A stretch of 64,000 nucleotides of DNA from Hyphomicrobiales bacterium (lineage in GTDB: Bacteria > Pseudomonadota > Alphaproteobacteria > Rhizobiales > JAJFHR01): the NCBI GenBank assembly GCA_021775475.1, contig JAJFHS010000018.1, forward strand, positions 98,494 to 162,493. Direction: 5' to 3'. The first letter of the stretch is position 1. Each line of letters begins with the position of its first letter. Shown here one piece after another: positions 12,160-21,435 of the stretch. The notes under the pieces were generated by a model, which was given only the letters and a program-made list of their open reading frames with translations, was not told the origin of the DNA and made no database searches. Both the position numbers and the translations under genes were made by a program.

Positions 12160-13221
12160 ATGGAATTTAAGAGTGATAATGCGTCAGGTGTACCTCATGT
12201 GATGTTTGAGGCCATGGTCCGCGCCAATGAAGGTGCGGTGACCGCTTATGGTGATGATCCGTGGACAAAGCAGGTTGAAAAAAAGTTTTCGGAAATTTTT
12301 GAACGCGACGTAGTTGTCTCGATTGTATCCACCGGCACGGCGGCAAATTCTCTGGGGCTTGCGCTTTATTCGCCACCGTGGGGCGGTGTTGTCTGCCATC
12401 ATGAAAGCCACATTATGGTGGATGAATGTGCTGCACCTGAGTTTTATTCCGGTGGGGTAAAGCTCATTGGCGTCGAGGGTGAGCAGGGTAAGATGACACC
12501 TGAAAGCGTTAATGATGCGCTCTATTATATGGCCAAGGGTGATCAGCATTCTATTCAGCCTTCGGTTTTAAGCCTGACCCAGATAACCGAAGCCGGGACA
12601 GTTTATTCGCTCGAAGAAATCAGGGCATTGAGTGATGTGGCGGCATCGCGGGACTTAAAAATGCATATGGATGGCGCACGCTTTGGCAATGCGCTGATGG
12701 CGCTGGGGTGCAGCCCGGCTGACATGACGTGGAAATCCGGTATTGATGTTTTGAGTTTTGGTGCTACCAAAGGCGGGGCACTGGCGGCTGAGGCGGTAAT
12801 TCTGTTTGACGCTAAAAAGGCTGATGAATTGATGTACCGGCGCAAACGTGGCGGTCATCTTTTGTCAAAAAGCCGGTTTGCCGCGGCCCAGTTAATGGCC
12901 TATCTTGATGATGATCTGTGGCTTAAATGTGCAGCACACGCCAACGCCATGGCAGCGCGGCTGGCTCAGGGCATAAGTCAGTCGAACAAGTTGCGTCATG
13001 CCTTCGATGTCGATGCCAACATGCAATTTATCATCATGACGATAGCCGTGCACGAATGGCTGCAATCAGCCGGTGCCCACTATTACCTCTGGCCTGGCCG
13101 CGGTCCGCGCGGAACCGGGGCCAAACGCGATGACGAAGTTATTTCACGCTTCGTCTGCGGGTTTGCCACCACGCAGGAAGAAGTCGACGAATTTGTCGCC
13201 GTTGTCGGCCTGCTGGGGTAG
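12160..13221 (+). CDS. low-specificity L-threonine aldolase / beta-eliminating lyase
   Basis: SDNASGVPHVMFEAM, AYGDDPWT, HMDGARFGNAL, SFGATKGGALAAEAV (PLP Lys). Confidence 0.9.
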   Translation: MEFKSDNASGVPHVMFEAMVRANEGAVTAYGDDPWTKQVEKKFSEIFERDVVVSIVSTGTAANSLGLALYSPPWGGVVCHHESHIMVDECAAPEFYSGGVKLIGVEGEQGKMTPESVNDALYYMAKGDQHSIQPSVLSLTQITEAGTVYSLEEIRALSDVAASRDLKMHMDGARFGNALMALGCSPADMTWKSGIDVLSFGATKGGALAAEAVILFDAKKADELMYRRKRGGHLLSKSRFAAAQLMAYLDDDLWLKCAAHANAMAARLAQGISQSNKLRHAFDVDANMQFIIMTIAVHEWLQSAGAHYYLWPGRGPRGTGAKRDDEVISRFVCGFATTQEEVDEFVAVVGLLG

Positions 13222-13350
13222 AGGGCAATTCGCTCCTTTTTCAAGTGATGAAGGCTAAATATCTGTAGCCAAAACCATGAGGATGGCGACAGCATCGGCT
13301 CGTTTTCGATTATATGTTGCATTTGAATATCCCATGGTCATTGTGGTTCA

Positions 13351-14112
13351 ATGGATTACTGGGTAGTGATATTTTTGTTCGGCGCAGGTCTGGCTGGAGG
13401 TGGCCTCAGCGCTGTTGCAGGCGGAGCCTCATTTTTTACTTTCCCGGCATTGATCCTTTTGGGGTTGTCGCCACTTGTGGCCAATGCAACAAATTTTGTG
13501 GCGCTGGTTCCAAGCAATATGGCTGCTTTACCGGCATTTCGCAGTGAACTGAGGCAACTTGGCCGCTCGATTTTGATCCCGGTTTTTGTGGGAAGTGTCG
13601 GTGGGCTGACCGGGGCACTGATCTTAATTAATCTGGGGGGAGGGTTTTTCGCCATCGCCGTACCCTATCTGATGGGCGCGGCAACCATACTTTATGCAGT
13701 GGCTCCTCATATCCGAAAAGCTATTAGCCATATTCACCGGGCGGATGGAAACCGTAATTCTCCTGGCGTAATGTTTTTGCTTTTCGTCCTTTCGATTTAT
13801 GGCGGTTATTTTGGTGCCGGATTGGGTCAGATTGTTATGGCCGCTCTGATTTTGAATGGGTATGACGATTTTCACATAACAAATGCGCTGAAGAATGCGG
13901 TGATCTCTGCCATCAGTATTTTCTCAGTGCTGGTTTACGGCTTGAGCGATACAGTTTCGTGGTCACATGCCCTGATCATGATGGCGGGCGCAATTATCGG
14001 CGGATATTCAGGCGGCGCGGTTTCAAAGCACATCCCGCAAAAAGCGCTGCGGTCTGGCGTGATAGTATTCGGCACATTTTTGACCATCTACTATTTTGTT
14101 TCCGGTGTTTAG
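13351..14112 (+). CDS. TSUP family sulfite exporter TauE/SafE-like protein
   Basis: Multi-TM; GGGLSAVAGGASFFTFPALILLG and YGGYFGAGLGQI repeats. Confidence 0.85.
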   Translation: MDYWVVIFLFGAGLAGGGLSAVAGGASFFTFPALILLGLSPLVANATNFVALVPSNMAALPAFRSELRQLGRSILIPVFVGSVGGLTGALILINLGGGFFAIAVPYLMGAATILYAVAPHIRKAISHIHRADGNRNSPGVMFLLFVLSIYGGYFGAGLGQIVMAALILNGYDDFHITNALKNAVISAISIFSVLVYGLSDTVSWSHALIMMAGAIIGGYSGGAVSKHIPQKALRSGVIVFGTFLTIYYFVSGV

Positions 14113-14147
14113 CTTGAAAGCTGTAAAAATGTTGAGTTTTGCGACTG

Positions 14148-14408
14148 TCAGTTTTGATCCCATGGCTGGCGGCTATCTTCATAAACCTCGTGATCTGGCA
14201 TGAATACTGTTGGATCGTCGAGAGAACCTGCGGTGATGAATATGCAATCTGACTTCAGCGTCGTGGTTTTATATATTGGTGAACCGCAATCGCCGCAAAA
14301 GCCGAGCGTCAGGTCATTGCCCATATCTGATTGCCATTGGTGGGTTTTAAGGGGCCCCGAAAATGACACAACCTGACAGTTGACAACAGCTTGTGCACTG
14401 TACCACAA
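14148..14408 (-). pseudogene. N-terminally truncated GFA (glutathione-dependent formaldehyde-activating)-like protein remnant
   Basis: Has the C-terminal GFA signature FCGDCGSPIY but lacks the N-terminal CxC / CHCxxC half; 5' end runs into the hsp20 terminator. Confidence 0.5.
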
Positions 14409-14436
14409 AAAAGGACGCCGCTTTCGCGACGCCCTT
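14403..14436 (-). terminator. Rho-independent terminator of hsp20
   Basis: Minus strand: AAGGGCGTCGC-GAAA-GCGGCGTCCTT followed by TTTTG; all 11 pairs form when G-U is allowed on this strand, GNRA loop. Confidence 0.75.
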
Positions 14437-14465
14437 CTTTTTGAATATCGGGGTTTAAATCTGCG

Positions 14466-14924
14466 TTATGCAGCTTTTTTGCCAATTACCTTGGGCTTGG
14501 TTGTTTTGCCTGCGGTAATTTCAATGGAGCGGGGCTTCATTGTTTCTGGCAGTTCACGCTTTAGGTCCACGTGCAGCAAGCCGTTGTCGAGGCTGGCGCC
14601 GGTGACTTCGACGTGGTCTGCAAGCCTGAATTGACGCTCGAAGTTGCGTGCAGCAATGCCCTGATGCAGGAATTCGGACGAGGTTTCTTCGACCTTCTCG
14701 CCGGTGATGGTCAGGGACTGTTCCTTGGTTTCAATATTGATGTCCTCTTCACTGAAACCGGCAACCGCCATGGTAATGCGGTAGGCGTTTTCCGAGAGCA
14801 GTTCAATATTGTAGGGTGGGTATGACGTTGTACCGGCATCCTGGTTGGAGGCAGTCTCCAGCAGGGAGGCAAGGCGGTCAAAACCGATGGACGATCTGTA
14901 TAGGGGGGTTAGGTCAAAATGCAT
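14466..14924 (-). CDS. Hsp20/IbpA-type small heat shock protein
   Basis: Alpha-crystallin domain: YRITMAVAGFSEEDINIETKEQSLTITGEK; C-terminal PKVIGKKAA. Confidence 0.93.
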   Translation of the reverse strand: MHFDLTPLYRSSIGFDRLASLLETASNQDAGTTSYPPYNIELLSENAYRITMAVAGFSEEDINIETKEQSLTITGEKVEETSSEFLHQGIAARNFERQFRLADHVEVTGASLDNGLLHVDLKRELPETMKPRSIEITAGKTTKPKVIGKKAA

Positions 14925-15014
14925 GGTTTACATCCTTTCATAAGCGATGTTGTATTTTGTCTGCCGCGAGCGGCCAGACGGTTCAGTAAATATGGACCCG
15001 AGACTGGCATCCAT
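14925..15014 (-). promoter_or_regulatory. ROSE-type RNA thermometer in the hsp20 5' UTR
   Basis: SD-proximal hairpin CATCGCTTATGAAAGGATG (minus, 14949..14931) carries the ROSE UYGCU motif (UCGCU) facing AGGA. An upstream hairpin GTCTGGCCGC-TC-GCGGCAGAC follows the ROSE layout. Confidence 0.7.
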
Positions 15015-15020
15015 GTCTTA

Positions 15021-15049
15021 AATATGGGGGGTGGATTTTTGGTTTCAAG
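15021..15049 (-). promoter_or_regulatory. sigma32 (RpoH)-like promoter of hsp20
   Basis: Minus strand CTTGAA (15049..15044), 14 nt spacer, CCCCATATT (15029..15021); consensus CTTGAA-N11-16-CCCCATNT. Confidence 0.75.
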
Positions 15050-15251
15050 AATTTTTTTCAGGAAAAAAGTAGAAAATTTAAATTTTAATTGGCGATTTTC
15101 AGCCGATTTTACTTCGAAAATCTCAGTTTTTGCCAGATGAACCGAATATGAACAAGGCCTTCTGCTTTGGTTCAGGTGGCTCACTTTATGGTTGGTCTCA
15201 AGTTGCTGAGGACATCGGGTCCCACGTTGCAACTGAAACAGGAGACGAACG

Positions 15252-15773
15252 ATGAAAAAGACACTTATTGCTCTCACAGCCCTGGTTGCAGCCACAGTTG
15301 GTTTTCAAGCCCAGGCCGAGGCCGGTCATTATCGCAACAATAATTCAGGCGTTCAGTTTGAATTGCAGCTTGGTAATGGCTCAGGACTGACAATCGGCAA
15401 CGGTTTTACCCGGGTACATCAGCCCTACGGCTACAATTCAAGACGCCACAGACCTAATGTTGATCGTTATGGTTATAAAAAACCATACAAGTATAACCGA
15501 GGTTACGGCTATCAGCGGCCATATGTTTGTAACATCGCTGGAAAACGCGCCGTCAGGCGTTCCCTTCGGGCCCGCGGGTTCTACGATATCCGCCGCATCC
15601 GCCAGCGTGGCAAGATTTATAAGGCCAAAGCTACCTCACCGCGCGGATACCGGGTCAAACTGAAAGTTAACGGATGCAACCTGCGCATCGTAAAACGCAA
15701 AATTATTCGCAATTATTCTCCCGCTTATTCCCCCGGTTATTCTTACGGCAATGCCTGGAGAACCTACTGGTAG
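15252..15773 (+). CDS. secreted Tyr/Arg-rich basic protein of unknown function
   Basis: Sec signal peptide MKKTLIALTALVAATVGFQAQAEA followed by YGY/RGYGYQRPY-rich sequence. Confidence 0.75.
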   Translation: MKKTLIALTALVAATVGFQAQAEAGHYRNNNSGVQFELQLGNGSGLTIGNGFTRVHQPYGYNSRRHRPNVDRYGYKKPYKYNRGYGYQRPYVCNIAGKRAVRRSLRARGFYDIRRIRQRGKIYKAKATSPRGYRVKLKVNGCNLRIVKRKIIRNYSPAYSPGYSYGNAWRTYW

Positions 15774-15794
15774 GTTTTAGCCGACCAAAGATCG

Positions 15795-15835
15795 ACAAAA
15801 ACAGGAGCCATTTTTTAAAGGGTTCCTGTTTTTGT
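15795..15835. terminator. Stem-loop terminator downstream of the secreted-protein gene
   Basis: Perfect 12-bp arms ACAAAAACAGGA ... TCCTGTTTTTGT. Confidence 0.65.
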
Positions 15836-15921
15836 TGCCGAGTCAGGTTCCATTAAGCCCGGCGAACTATAATGATCTGCTGGATCATCACACACGCAAA
15901 CATTGAGCTTCGAGCCTGATT

Positions 15922-16866
15922 ATGGATCTTGTTAAAACCAACAAAAACCCGACACCCAGAGGGGCGCAGGCGGGATTTTTTGAAGCTCGCGACGGGGTGC
16001 GTTTGCGCTATGCCACCTGGCCTGCGCGTCATGGCACCAGCCGTGGCACGGTGTGTCTGTTTACCGGTCGTGGTGAATTTATAGAAAAGTATTTCGAGGT
16101 TATAAAAGAACTGCTGGATCGCGGGTTTTCGGTGGCTGCGATGGATTGGCGCGGCCAGGGCCGCTCACCACGGGTGCTGGAAAATCCTCGCAAGGGTCAC
16201 ATTGAAAATTTTGATCAGTATTATGGCGATCTGGTGACCTTCGTCGAGACCGTGGTCCTGCCCGAATGTGCGCCGCCGTTTTTTGTTTTGGCCCATTCGA
16301 TGGGGGCCAGTATTGTGTTGAAATCACTGTACCATCGTGAGTGGTTTAACCGGGCAGTACTGGTGTCACCGATGATCGGGTTTCCCACCCGCTGGGTTTT
16401 GAACAAAACACTGACAACGCTGGTAGGTGCAGCGGTTAGTCTGGGGTTTAAAGGTTCATTTATTCCCGGCGGCAAGAGCCGATCGGTGGAAGAAAGAGAA
16501 TTTGCAAATAACCGGCTGACCTCTGATTTTAACCGGTTTGAGCGCACACGGGCAATCCTCAACTCTGACCCGACGCTTGGGCTGGGCTCACCGACTTTTG
16601 GCTGGGTTTCAGCCGCCCTGGATCATATGAAGGATCTGCAACAGGATAGTTTTGGCAAGTCTGTGCTGGTGCCGAGCCTGATTGTTGCTGGCGGCCATGA
16701 GCAGGTTGTCTCATACCTGGCAATAGAAACCCTGTGTCGCAAAATGCCCAATGGCGCTCTGGTGACGATCGATGGTGCGCGTCATGAAATTATGATGGAG
16801 CGCGATATCTACCGCCAGCAACTGTGGGCTGCTTTTGATGCCTTTGTTCCCGGTGGTGGTGTTTGA
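15922..16866 (+). CDS. alpha/beta hydrolase, lysophospholipase (PldB)-like
   Basis: DWRGQGRS, LAHSMGASI nucleophile elbow, C-terminal DGARHEI. Confidence 0.88.
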   Translation: MDLVKTNKNPTPRGAQAGFFEARDGVRLRYATWPARHGTSRGTVCLFTGRGEFIEKYFEVIKELLDRGFSVAAMDWRGQGRSPRVLENPRKGHIENFDQYYGDLVTFVETVVLPECAPPFFVLAHSMGASIVLKSLYHREWFNRAVLVSPMIGFPTRWVLNKTLTTLVGAAVSLGFKGSFIPGGKSRSVEEREFANNRLTSDFNRFERTRAILNSDPTLGLGSPTFGWVSAALDHMKDLQQDSFGKSVLVPSLIVAGGHEQVVSYLAIETLCRKMPNGALVTIDGARHEIMMERDIYRQQLWAAFDAFVPGGGV

Positions 16867-16877
16867 ACTAAGCACTT

Positions 16878-17693
16878 TTATCCTTGTAACAATTCGACAG
16901 CTGCCGCGTGCAATTCCCGGCATCCAGCCGCGATTATTCTGCCGCCATCACTGGCTGGATTGCCTTCCCAGGTGGTGATAATGCCGCCGGCGTTTTCTAC
17001 AATGGGGACCATGGCCGCAATGTCATAAGCATTGAGGTTGGTTTCCACCACCAGATCAAGCTGGCCGGCTGCCACCATGGCGTAGAGATAGCAATCGCCG
17101 CCAAAGCGGGTCAGTCTTACCGCATTCCTTACCCGCTCAAAGGCTGATATATCATCGCCCTGGTCAAATATCTCCGGTGCTGTACTGCCCATCAGCGCCT
17201 CGCTTAAACTGGTGCACTGGCGGGTTTTGATCACAGTTTGATGCCCGTTTTTGAGCACAATAGAGCCCTGTGGCGAGCCCATAAAAAGTTCCCCGATGTA
17301 GGGCTGGTTCATGGCACCCATTAAAGCTTCACCCTTAAACGTCAGGCCGATCAGAGTTCCCCACAAAGGGATGCCGGAAATAAACGAGCGTGTGCCGTCG
17401 ATGGGATCAAGCACCCAGCAATAAGGAGATGTGCCTGATTTTTTGCCAAACTCCTCGCCAAAAATTGCATCGTCAGGATAGGTCTCTTCAATCATCTTGC
17501 GGATAATCTGTTCACCGGCGCGATCCGCTTCCGTCACCGGGTCAAACCGGCCCTGGCCGTGCTTGTGATCAATGGTCAAGGTTGAGCGAAAATACGGAAG
17601 GATGACGGCAGCACTTGCTTGCGCTGCCGAAACGATAAAAGCCAGACGGCCTTCGATTTCTTTTTTACCGGGTTGGGAGAGGGATGTGGACAT
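16878..17693 (-). CDS. inositol monophosphatase family protein (histidinol-phosphatase / SuhB-like)
   Basis: GEEFG, WVLDPIDGTRSFISGIPLWGTLI motif, C-terminal DLVVETNLNAYDIAAMVPIVENAGG. Confidence 0.9.
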   Translation of the reverse strand: MSTSLSQPGKKEIEGRLAFIVSAAQASAAVILPYFRSTLTIDHKHGQGRFDPVTEADRAGEQIIRKMIEETYPDDAIFGEEFGKKSGTSPYCWVLDPIDGTRSFISGIPLWGTLIGLTFKGEALMGAMNQPYIGELFMGSPQGSIVLKNGHQTVIKTRQCTSLSEALMGSTAPEIFDQGDDISAFERVRNAVRLTRFGGDCYLYAMVAAGQLDLVVETNLNAYDIAAMVPIVENAGGIITTWEGNPASDGGRIIAAGCRELHAAAVELLQG

Positions 17694-17787
17694 AGGTGAT
17701 TTAAGCTACTTTAAAATAATTTTGAATTTGTGCTTGATTTTTGTGCGGCGCACACTTAATTATATTGCATCGCAGTATGATTGTTCG

Positions 17788-17869
17788 CAATCATCACTGC
17801 TGCCCTTTATTGGGCGTTTCCTCCCTAGACTTGGGCCGCTCGAATTTTTGTTTGAGCGGCCCTTTTTTT
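17788..17869 (+). ncRNA. mmgR: MmgR / suhB (alpha-r8 family) small RNA
   Basis: Intergenic between a SuhB-like gene and an N-formylglutamate amidohydrolase gene. Contains TTTCCTCCCT, then GGGCCGCTC-loop-GAGCGGCCC-TTTTTTT on the plus strand with no plus-strand CDS upstream. 5' end estimated from a TATGAT at 17776. Confidence 0.75.
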
Positions 17870-17905
17870 ATGTGTTCCAATTTTGGTCCTTTGGTATCAT
17901 CGAGA

Positions 17906-18877
17906 TTATTCTGCCGCCCATCGCGGTGCCATAAGCAGGTCTACGGTCAGGGTGGCCAGTTTTTCCATGACACTGATTAAATTGCTTTTTAATTCTTCAA
18001 AACCCTGGTGAAGCTCCAACCGGTTTTCATCCAGATAAAGCGCTCTGTTGATTTCGATTTGAATGGCATGCTGATTATTGTGGCCGATACCATATTTTTG
18101 GGTGATAAAACCACCGGCATAAGGTTTGTTGCGGACGACCGTATAACCCAATTCGGTTAGTTTTTGCTCGAGAAAATCAGTAACATAGCAGGGGCAGGTG
18201 CGGCCAAATCTGTCCCCTAACACAAAGTCAGGCCGGTTTTTTCCGGCAGAATTTTCTGCGAAGCTCTCGGCTGAGAATATCGACCGGCTTGAGGGCATGG
18301 AATGACAATCGACGAGGAGGCTGGCGCCAAACCTGGTGTGGCTGGCTTTCAACAATTGTTCCAGCCTTGTATGATAAGGGTAATACAGTGTGGCTATGCG
18401 TTCTTCTGCTTCACTAAAGGTCAATCGATTGCGGTAAATATTCTCGTTTTCACTGACGATGCGGGCAAGTGTGCCAAGACCGCCGGCAACGCGTAGCGAG
18501 CGCGTGTTGACAAATGACGGTAATTTGTCGCTGAACATTGCCGGGTCGAGTTCATAGGGCTGGCGATTGACATCGACATAGGCGCGGGGAAAATGTGCCA
18601 TCAAAATGGGTGCGCCCAGCTGTGGTACCTGATCAAAAATCCTGTCGACAAAACAATCTTCGGAAAGCCGCAATCGATGGGCATCGAGGCGCGATGAGGC
18701 GATAAAAGCGGCTGGATATGTGCGGCCGCTGTGTGGTGAATTAAACACCAGTGGTGTGGTGATTGCTTCAGGCGACAGGACGTCGAATGCTGGCGAAAAA
18801 AGGGCAGTGGAATGGCAATCTTGCGATCCTTTCTCCCCCTCACTCTGGTTTACGCCATCGTCTAACAAATGTGCCAT
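17906..18877 (-). CDS. N-formylglutamate amidohydrolase family protein (paralog 1)
   Basis: VFNSPHSGRTYP, LVDCHSMPS, NKPYAGGFIT; ORF extends to 18988, Met at 18877 preferred. Confidence 0.88.
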   Translation of the reverse strand: MAHLLDDGVNQSEGEKGSQDCHSTALFSPAFDVLSPEAITTPLVFNSPHSGRTYPAAFIASSRLDAHRLRLSEDCFVDRIFDQVPQLGAPILMAHFPRAYVDVNRQPYELDPAMFSDKLPSFVNTRSLRVAGGLGTLARIVSENENIYRNRLTFSEAEERIATLYYPYHTRLEQLLKASHTRFGASLLVDCHSMPSSRSIFSAESFAENSAGKNRPDFVLGDRFGRTCPCYVTDFLEQKLTELGYTVVRNKPYAGGFITQKYGIGHNNQHAIQIEINRALYLDENRLELHQGFEELKSNLISVMEKLATLTVDLLMAPRWAAE

Positions 18878-19076
18878 CTTCAATTGCAGCCTGATCTTGT
18901 AAAATGAATCACACCCAAAACAGTGCTCACCATGCCAAGAAAAACAACGCCTGTCCATGAATTGGTCAATTGACCCTGTGGCTTTCACAGGGTATTTACC
19001 TCTTTGTGCTTAAGTCACTGCACTCACCGGTCGAAATAACCTGGTGGCGTTGAAAATAAACGGGGCATATAGACAA

Positions 19077-19436
19077 ATGGCGAAAATACTTCTGGCGGAA
19101 GATGATGGCGATATGCGCCGTTTTTTGGAAAAAGCCTTACAAAAGGCCGGGCACGATGTCATCTCTTTTGAAGAGGGGTTAAGTGCGTATGAACGCCTCA
19201 AGACAGAGCCCTACGACCTTTTATTGACAGATATCGTCATGCCGGAGATGGATGGAATAGAGCTTGCCCGCAAAGCGGCTGAACTTGATCCGTCAATTAA
19301 AATCATGTTTATCACCGGCTTTGCGGCTGTTGCACTGAACCCGGATAATGATGCGCCTAAAGATGCCAAGGTCTTATCCAAACCTTTCCATCTGCGCGAG
19401 CTGGTGGACGAAGTAGAGCGCCTGATAGCGGCTTGA
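19077..19436 (+). CDS. cpdR: CpdR-like single-domain response regulator
   Basis: MAKILLAEDDGDMRRFLEKALQKAGHDV...LLLTDIVMPEMDGIELA; next to an N-formylglutamate amidohydrolase gene as in other Rhizobiales. Confidence 0.88.
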   Translation: MAKILLAEDDGDMRRFLEKALQKAGHDVISFEEGLSAYERLKTEPYDLLLTDIVMPEMDGIELARKAAELDPSIKIMFITGFAAVALNPDNDAPKDAKVLSKPFHLRELVDEVERLIAA

Positions 19437-19542
19437 ACAACAAGCTGCTTTAAACCTTGCGCGAATGATCCAATCCAGTTATACGAGTGCCGTTATTCCA
19501 ATTGATTTTCCGCATTGGAATAAGCGTTTTTACGCGCATGAT

Positions 19543-19617
19543 GGGCGGTTAGCTCAGCGGGAGAGCACCTCGTTGACATCGAGGGGGTCACTGGTTCAAT
19601 CCCAGTACCGCCCACCA
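19543..19617 (+). tRNA. tRNA-Val (anticodon GAC)
   Basis: GGGCGGT...ACCGCCC acceptor with encoded CCA; anticodon arm CCTCG-TTGACAT-CGAGG; T-arm GGTTCAATCC. Confidence 0.96.
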
Positions 19618-19877
19618 TTTTATTTACATAAACCATTGAACTTATTATATAAAATCGTATCGAATAATTTGTAATCTTACTTTCATTCTTAACTATGTGA
19701 TTTTGTGTTCTCTGATTTTCGGGGAATTTAGCGACAGTCAAGTGAAGCCCGGGCAATGCTGCTGCAAAGGATAGTGTCCGGCAAGAAGGCCGACGATAAC
19801 GTGGTTGGCATCAATTCAGCAAAGCAATGACAGCGGATTAAATAGGCTTAACACTAGATTGACGCTGCTTTGCCCTG

Positions 19878-20177
19878 TCACGTGACACTAAGCACGATCA
19901 TACCGACAACTGTTACCATCCTTGCAAGGTCTGCCCAGCGACGCTCACCGGTGTATCGTTCGGCACAACGCCACACGCCAACTGTAACTATGATATTGTA
20001 TGGCACGGAGAAAGCATAACCGGCAATGAGTGCCGAAATCGGGCGATTGGCCATAATGAGGAACAGAAAGAGCGCGGTGGAAGTAACGTTGATGATGAGG
20101 CCACCGAAAATAGCCCAGTTCCAAAACGCATTTTCAAGCGTCAACTCGCCATGCAAGAGACGGAACAAGTGTTTCAT
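19878..20177 (-). CDS. small membrane protein of unknown function
   Basis: 99-aa ORF with several hydrophobic segments. Confidence 0.55.
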   Translation of the reverse strand: MKHLFRLLHGELTLENAFWNWAIFGGLIINVTSTALFLFLIMANRPISALIAGYAFSVPYNIIVTVGVWRCAERYTGERRWADLARMVTVVGMIVLSVT

Positions 20178-20392
20178 AAGACTGGAATGCTAGCATGCGA
20201 ATTATGATGAAGTCCATCAAGGCTGATGCCTACCCAGGATTAGCTTTGGTCTTGATTGTTTTGGCCTATTTTATTCATAGTCGAAATAGGCCATCTTCCT
20301 TATTTTCTCTTTGTTTATTGTCTGCAAAGAGATTGATAGCGGAACAAATACCCAGGCAACTGAATTTTCACTCTGAAACGGAGAAAAGAACA

Positions 20393-20572
20393 ATGGCTGA
20401 AGAAACTGGAACAAAAGGACATCAGCGGGTTGTGGAGGTTCGACAAAAAGGCAGGAAAATCCTCAAAGAAAAAGAAAAAATAAGGCTGGAGAACAATGAA
20501 AAAACCCTGAAACTCAAGGCCTTGCGTCTGGCCAAGGAAGCAGCGGAGGCCGAGGCCAATAAATCCGGGTGA
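20393..20572 (+). CDS. small highly charged protein of unknown function
   Basis: Internal Met MAEETGTKGHQRVVEVRQKGRKILKEKEKIRLENNEKT.., 59 aa, Lys/Glu-rich helix. Confidence 0.45.
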   Translation: MAEETGTKGHQRVVEVRQKGRKILKEKEKIRLENNEKTLKLKALRLAKEAAEAEANKSG

Positions 20573-20897
20573 ACCACCAAAACTACTAAGATTGAGAACA
20601 GCGGGGGTATTCTGCACTCAATCGCCGTTTTTCCGAGCAAACTCCGGGCTGTACGTCATGGCCGCTTCTGCAACTGAATCAGACCAACATCTTAAAAGCC
20701 ACGCATGGCTCAAATGAACCATTGAATTCTTGGAGAAAGCACCTATATATTGCACATACGTTTAACATTTGTTTCTGTGCTATTTAAATTACCGGCTTGC
20801 CGATTAGTATAATTATCCCTTGCAGTGTGAACGCTAATACACCGCGCCATCACATGGTGTGAGGTGCGGCTCAATACTCCTGTTAGAGGAAAATACT

Positions 20898-21104
20898 ATG
20901 ACTACTGGTACTGTTAAATGGTTCAATCCAGCCAAAGGTTTCGGATTCATCGAGCCTGATGACGGCTCAAACGATGCATTCGTCCACATTTCGGCTGTTG
21001 AAGCTGCCGGACTTAGCACACTTGCCGAAGGGCAGAAGGTCTCTTATGAACTTCAAGCCGGACAAAACGGCAAATCTTCTGCCGAAAAACTGTCCATAAT
21101 CTAA
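20898..21104 (+). CDS. cold shock protein (CspA family)
   Basis: [38 protein letters not shown]1/RNP2 motifs. Confidence 0.96.
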   Translation: MTTGTVKWFNPAKGFGFIEPDDGSNDAFVHISAVEAAGLSTLAEGQKVSYELQAGQNGKSSAEKLSII

Positions 21105-21118
21105 TACCCGCGAAATGC

Positions 21119-21146
21119 ACCGCCTCCAGTTCACATTGGGGGCGGT
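21119..21146 (+). terminator. Stem-loop after the csp gene
   Basis: ACCGCCTCC ... GGGGGCGGT (9 pairs with one T-G); weak T-run. Confidence 0.5.
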
Positions 21147-21411
21147 CTTAGTTTCCCCTCATCGAGTCCGCTATGGGTCAACTCCAATCTTCCCCGCAGC
21201 GAACGATCGCCGGGGCTGCGGTCGCACCCCTTGGTTCCCGATTGCGGGTTTTCCATTCACCTCCACCATTTGAATATTGATCTTGCATTAAATCGGTGTG
21301 CAGATTGCTATTTTTCATCAGATTTTGCTGTGGAAACTGGATGCCTGGTAACCGGGCAGAAGTTCCTTCAGTCCTGGTATGCTCGCCACTTTAGTGGTTG
21401 ACAGGGCTCTT

Positions 21412-21435
21412 ATATATCTGTAATTCGAGATATAT
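21412..21435 (+). promoter_or_regulatory. candidate ArsR operator overlapping the arsR-arsC start codon
   Basis: Perfect 8-bp inverted repeat ATATATCT-GTAATTCG-AGATATAT, preceded by TTGACA at 21398. Confidence 0.6.

Noticed and set aside
19493-19756. 87-aa minus-strand ORF (MVGGTGIEPVTPSMSTRCSPAELTAHH...)
   Set aside because: It is the antisense translation of the tRNA-Val gene; a classic mis-annotation.
20195-20392. N-terminal extension of the 125-aa ORF at 20195..20572
   Set aside because: Hydrophobic, unrelated composition before the Met at 20393; the shorter charged 59-aa protein is more plausible.
21195-21206. 12-nt CGCAGCGAACGA shared with the 33.75 kb element
   Set aside because: Too short and without the flanking arms; probably chance similarity.
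19543-21433. tRNA-Val as an integration site for the arsenic locus
   Set aside because: No integrase and no direct repeat of the tRNA 3' end was found by eye near 30-33 kb; csp and other ordinary genes lie in between.
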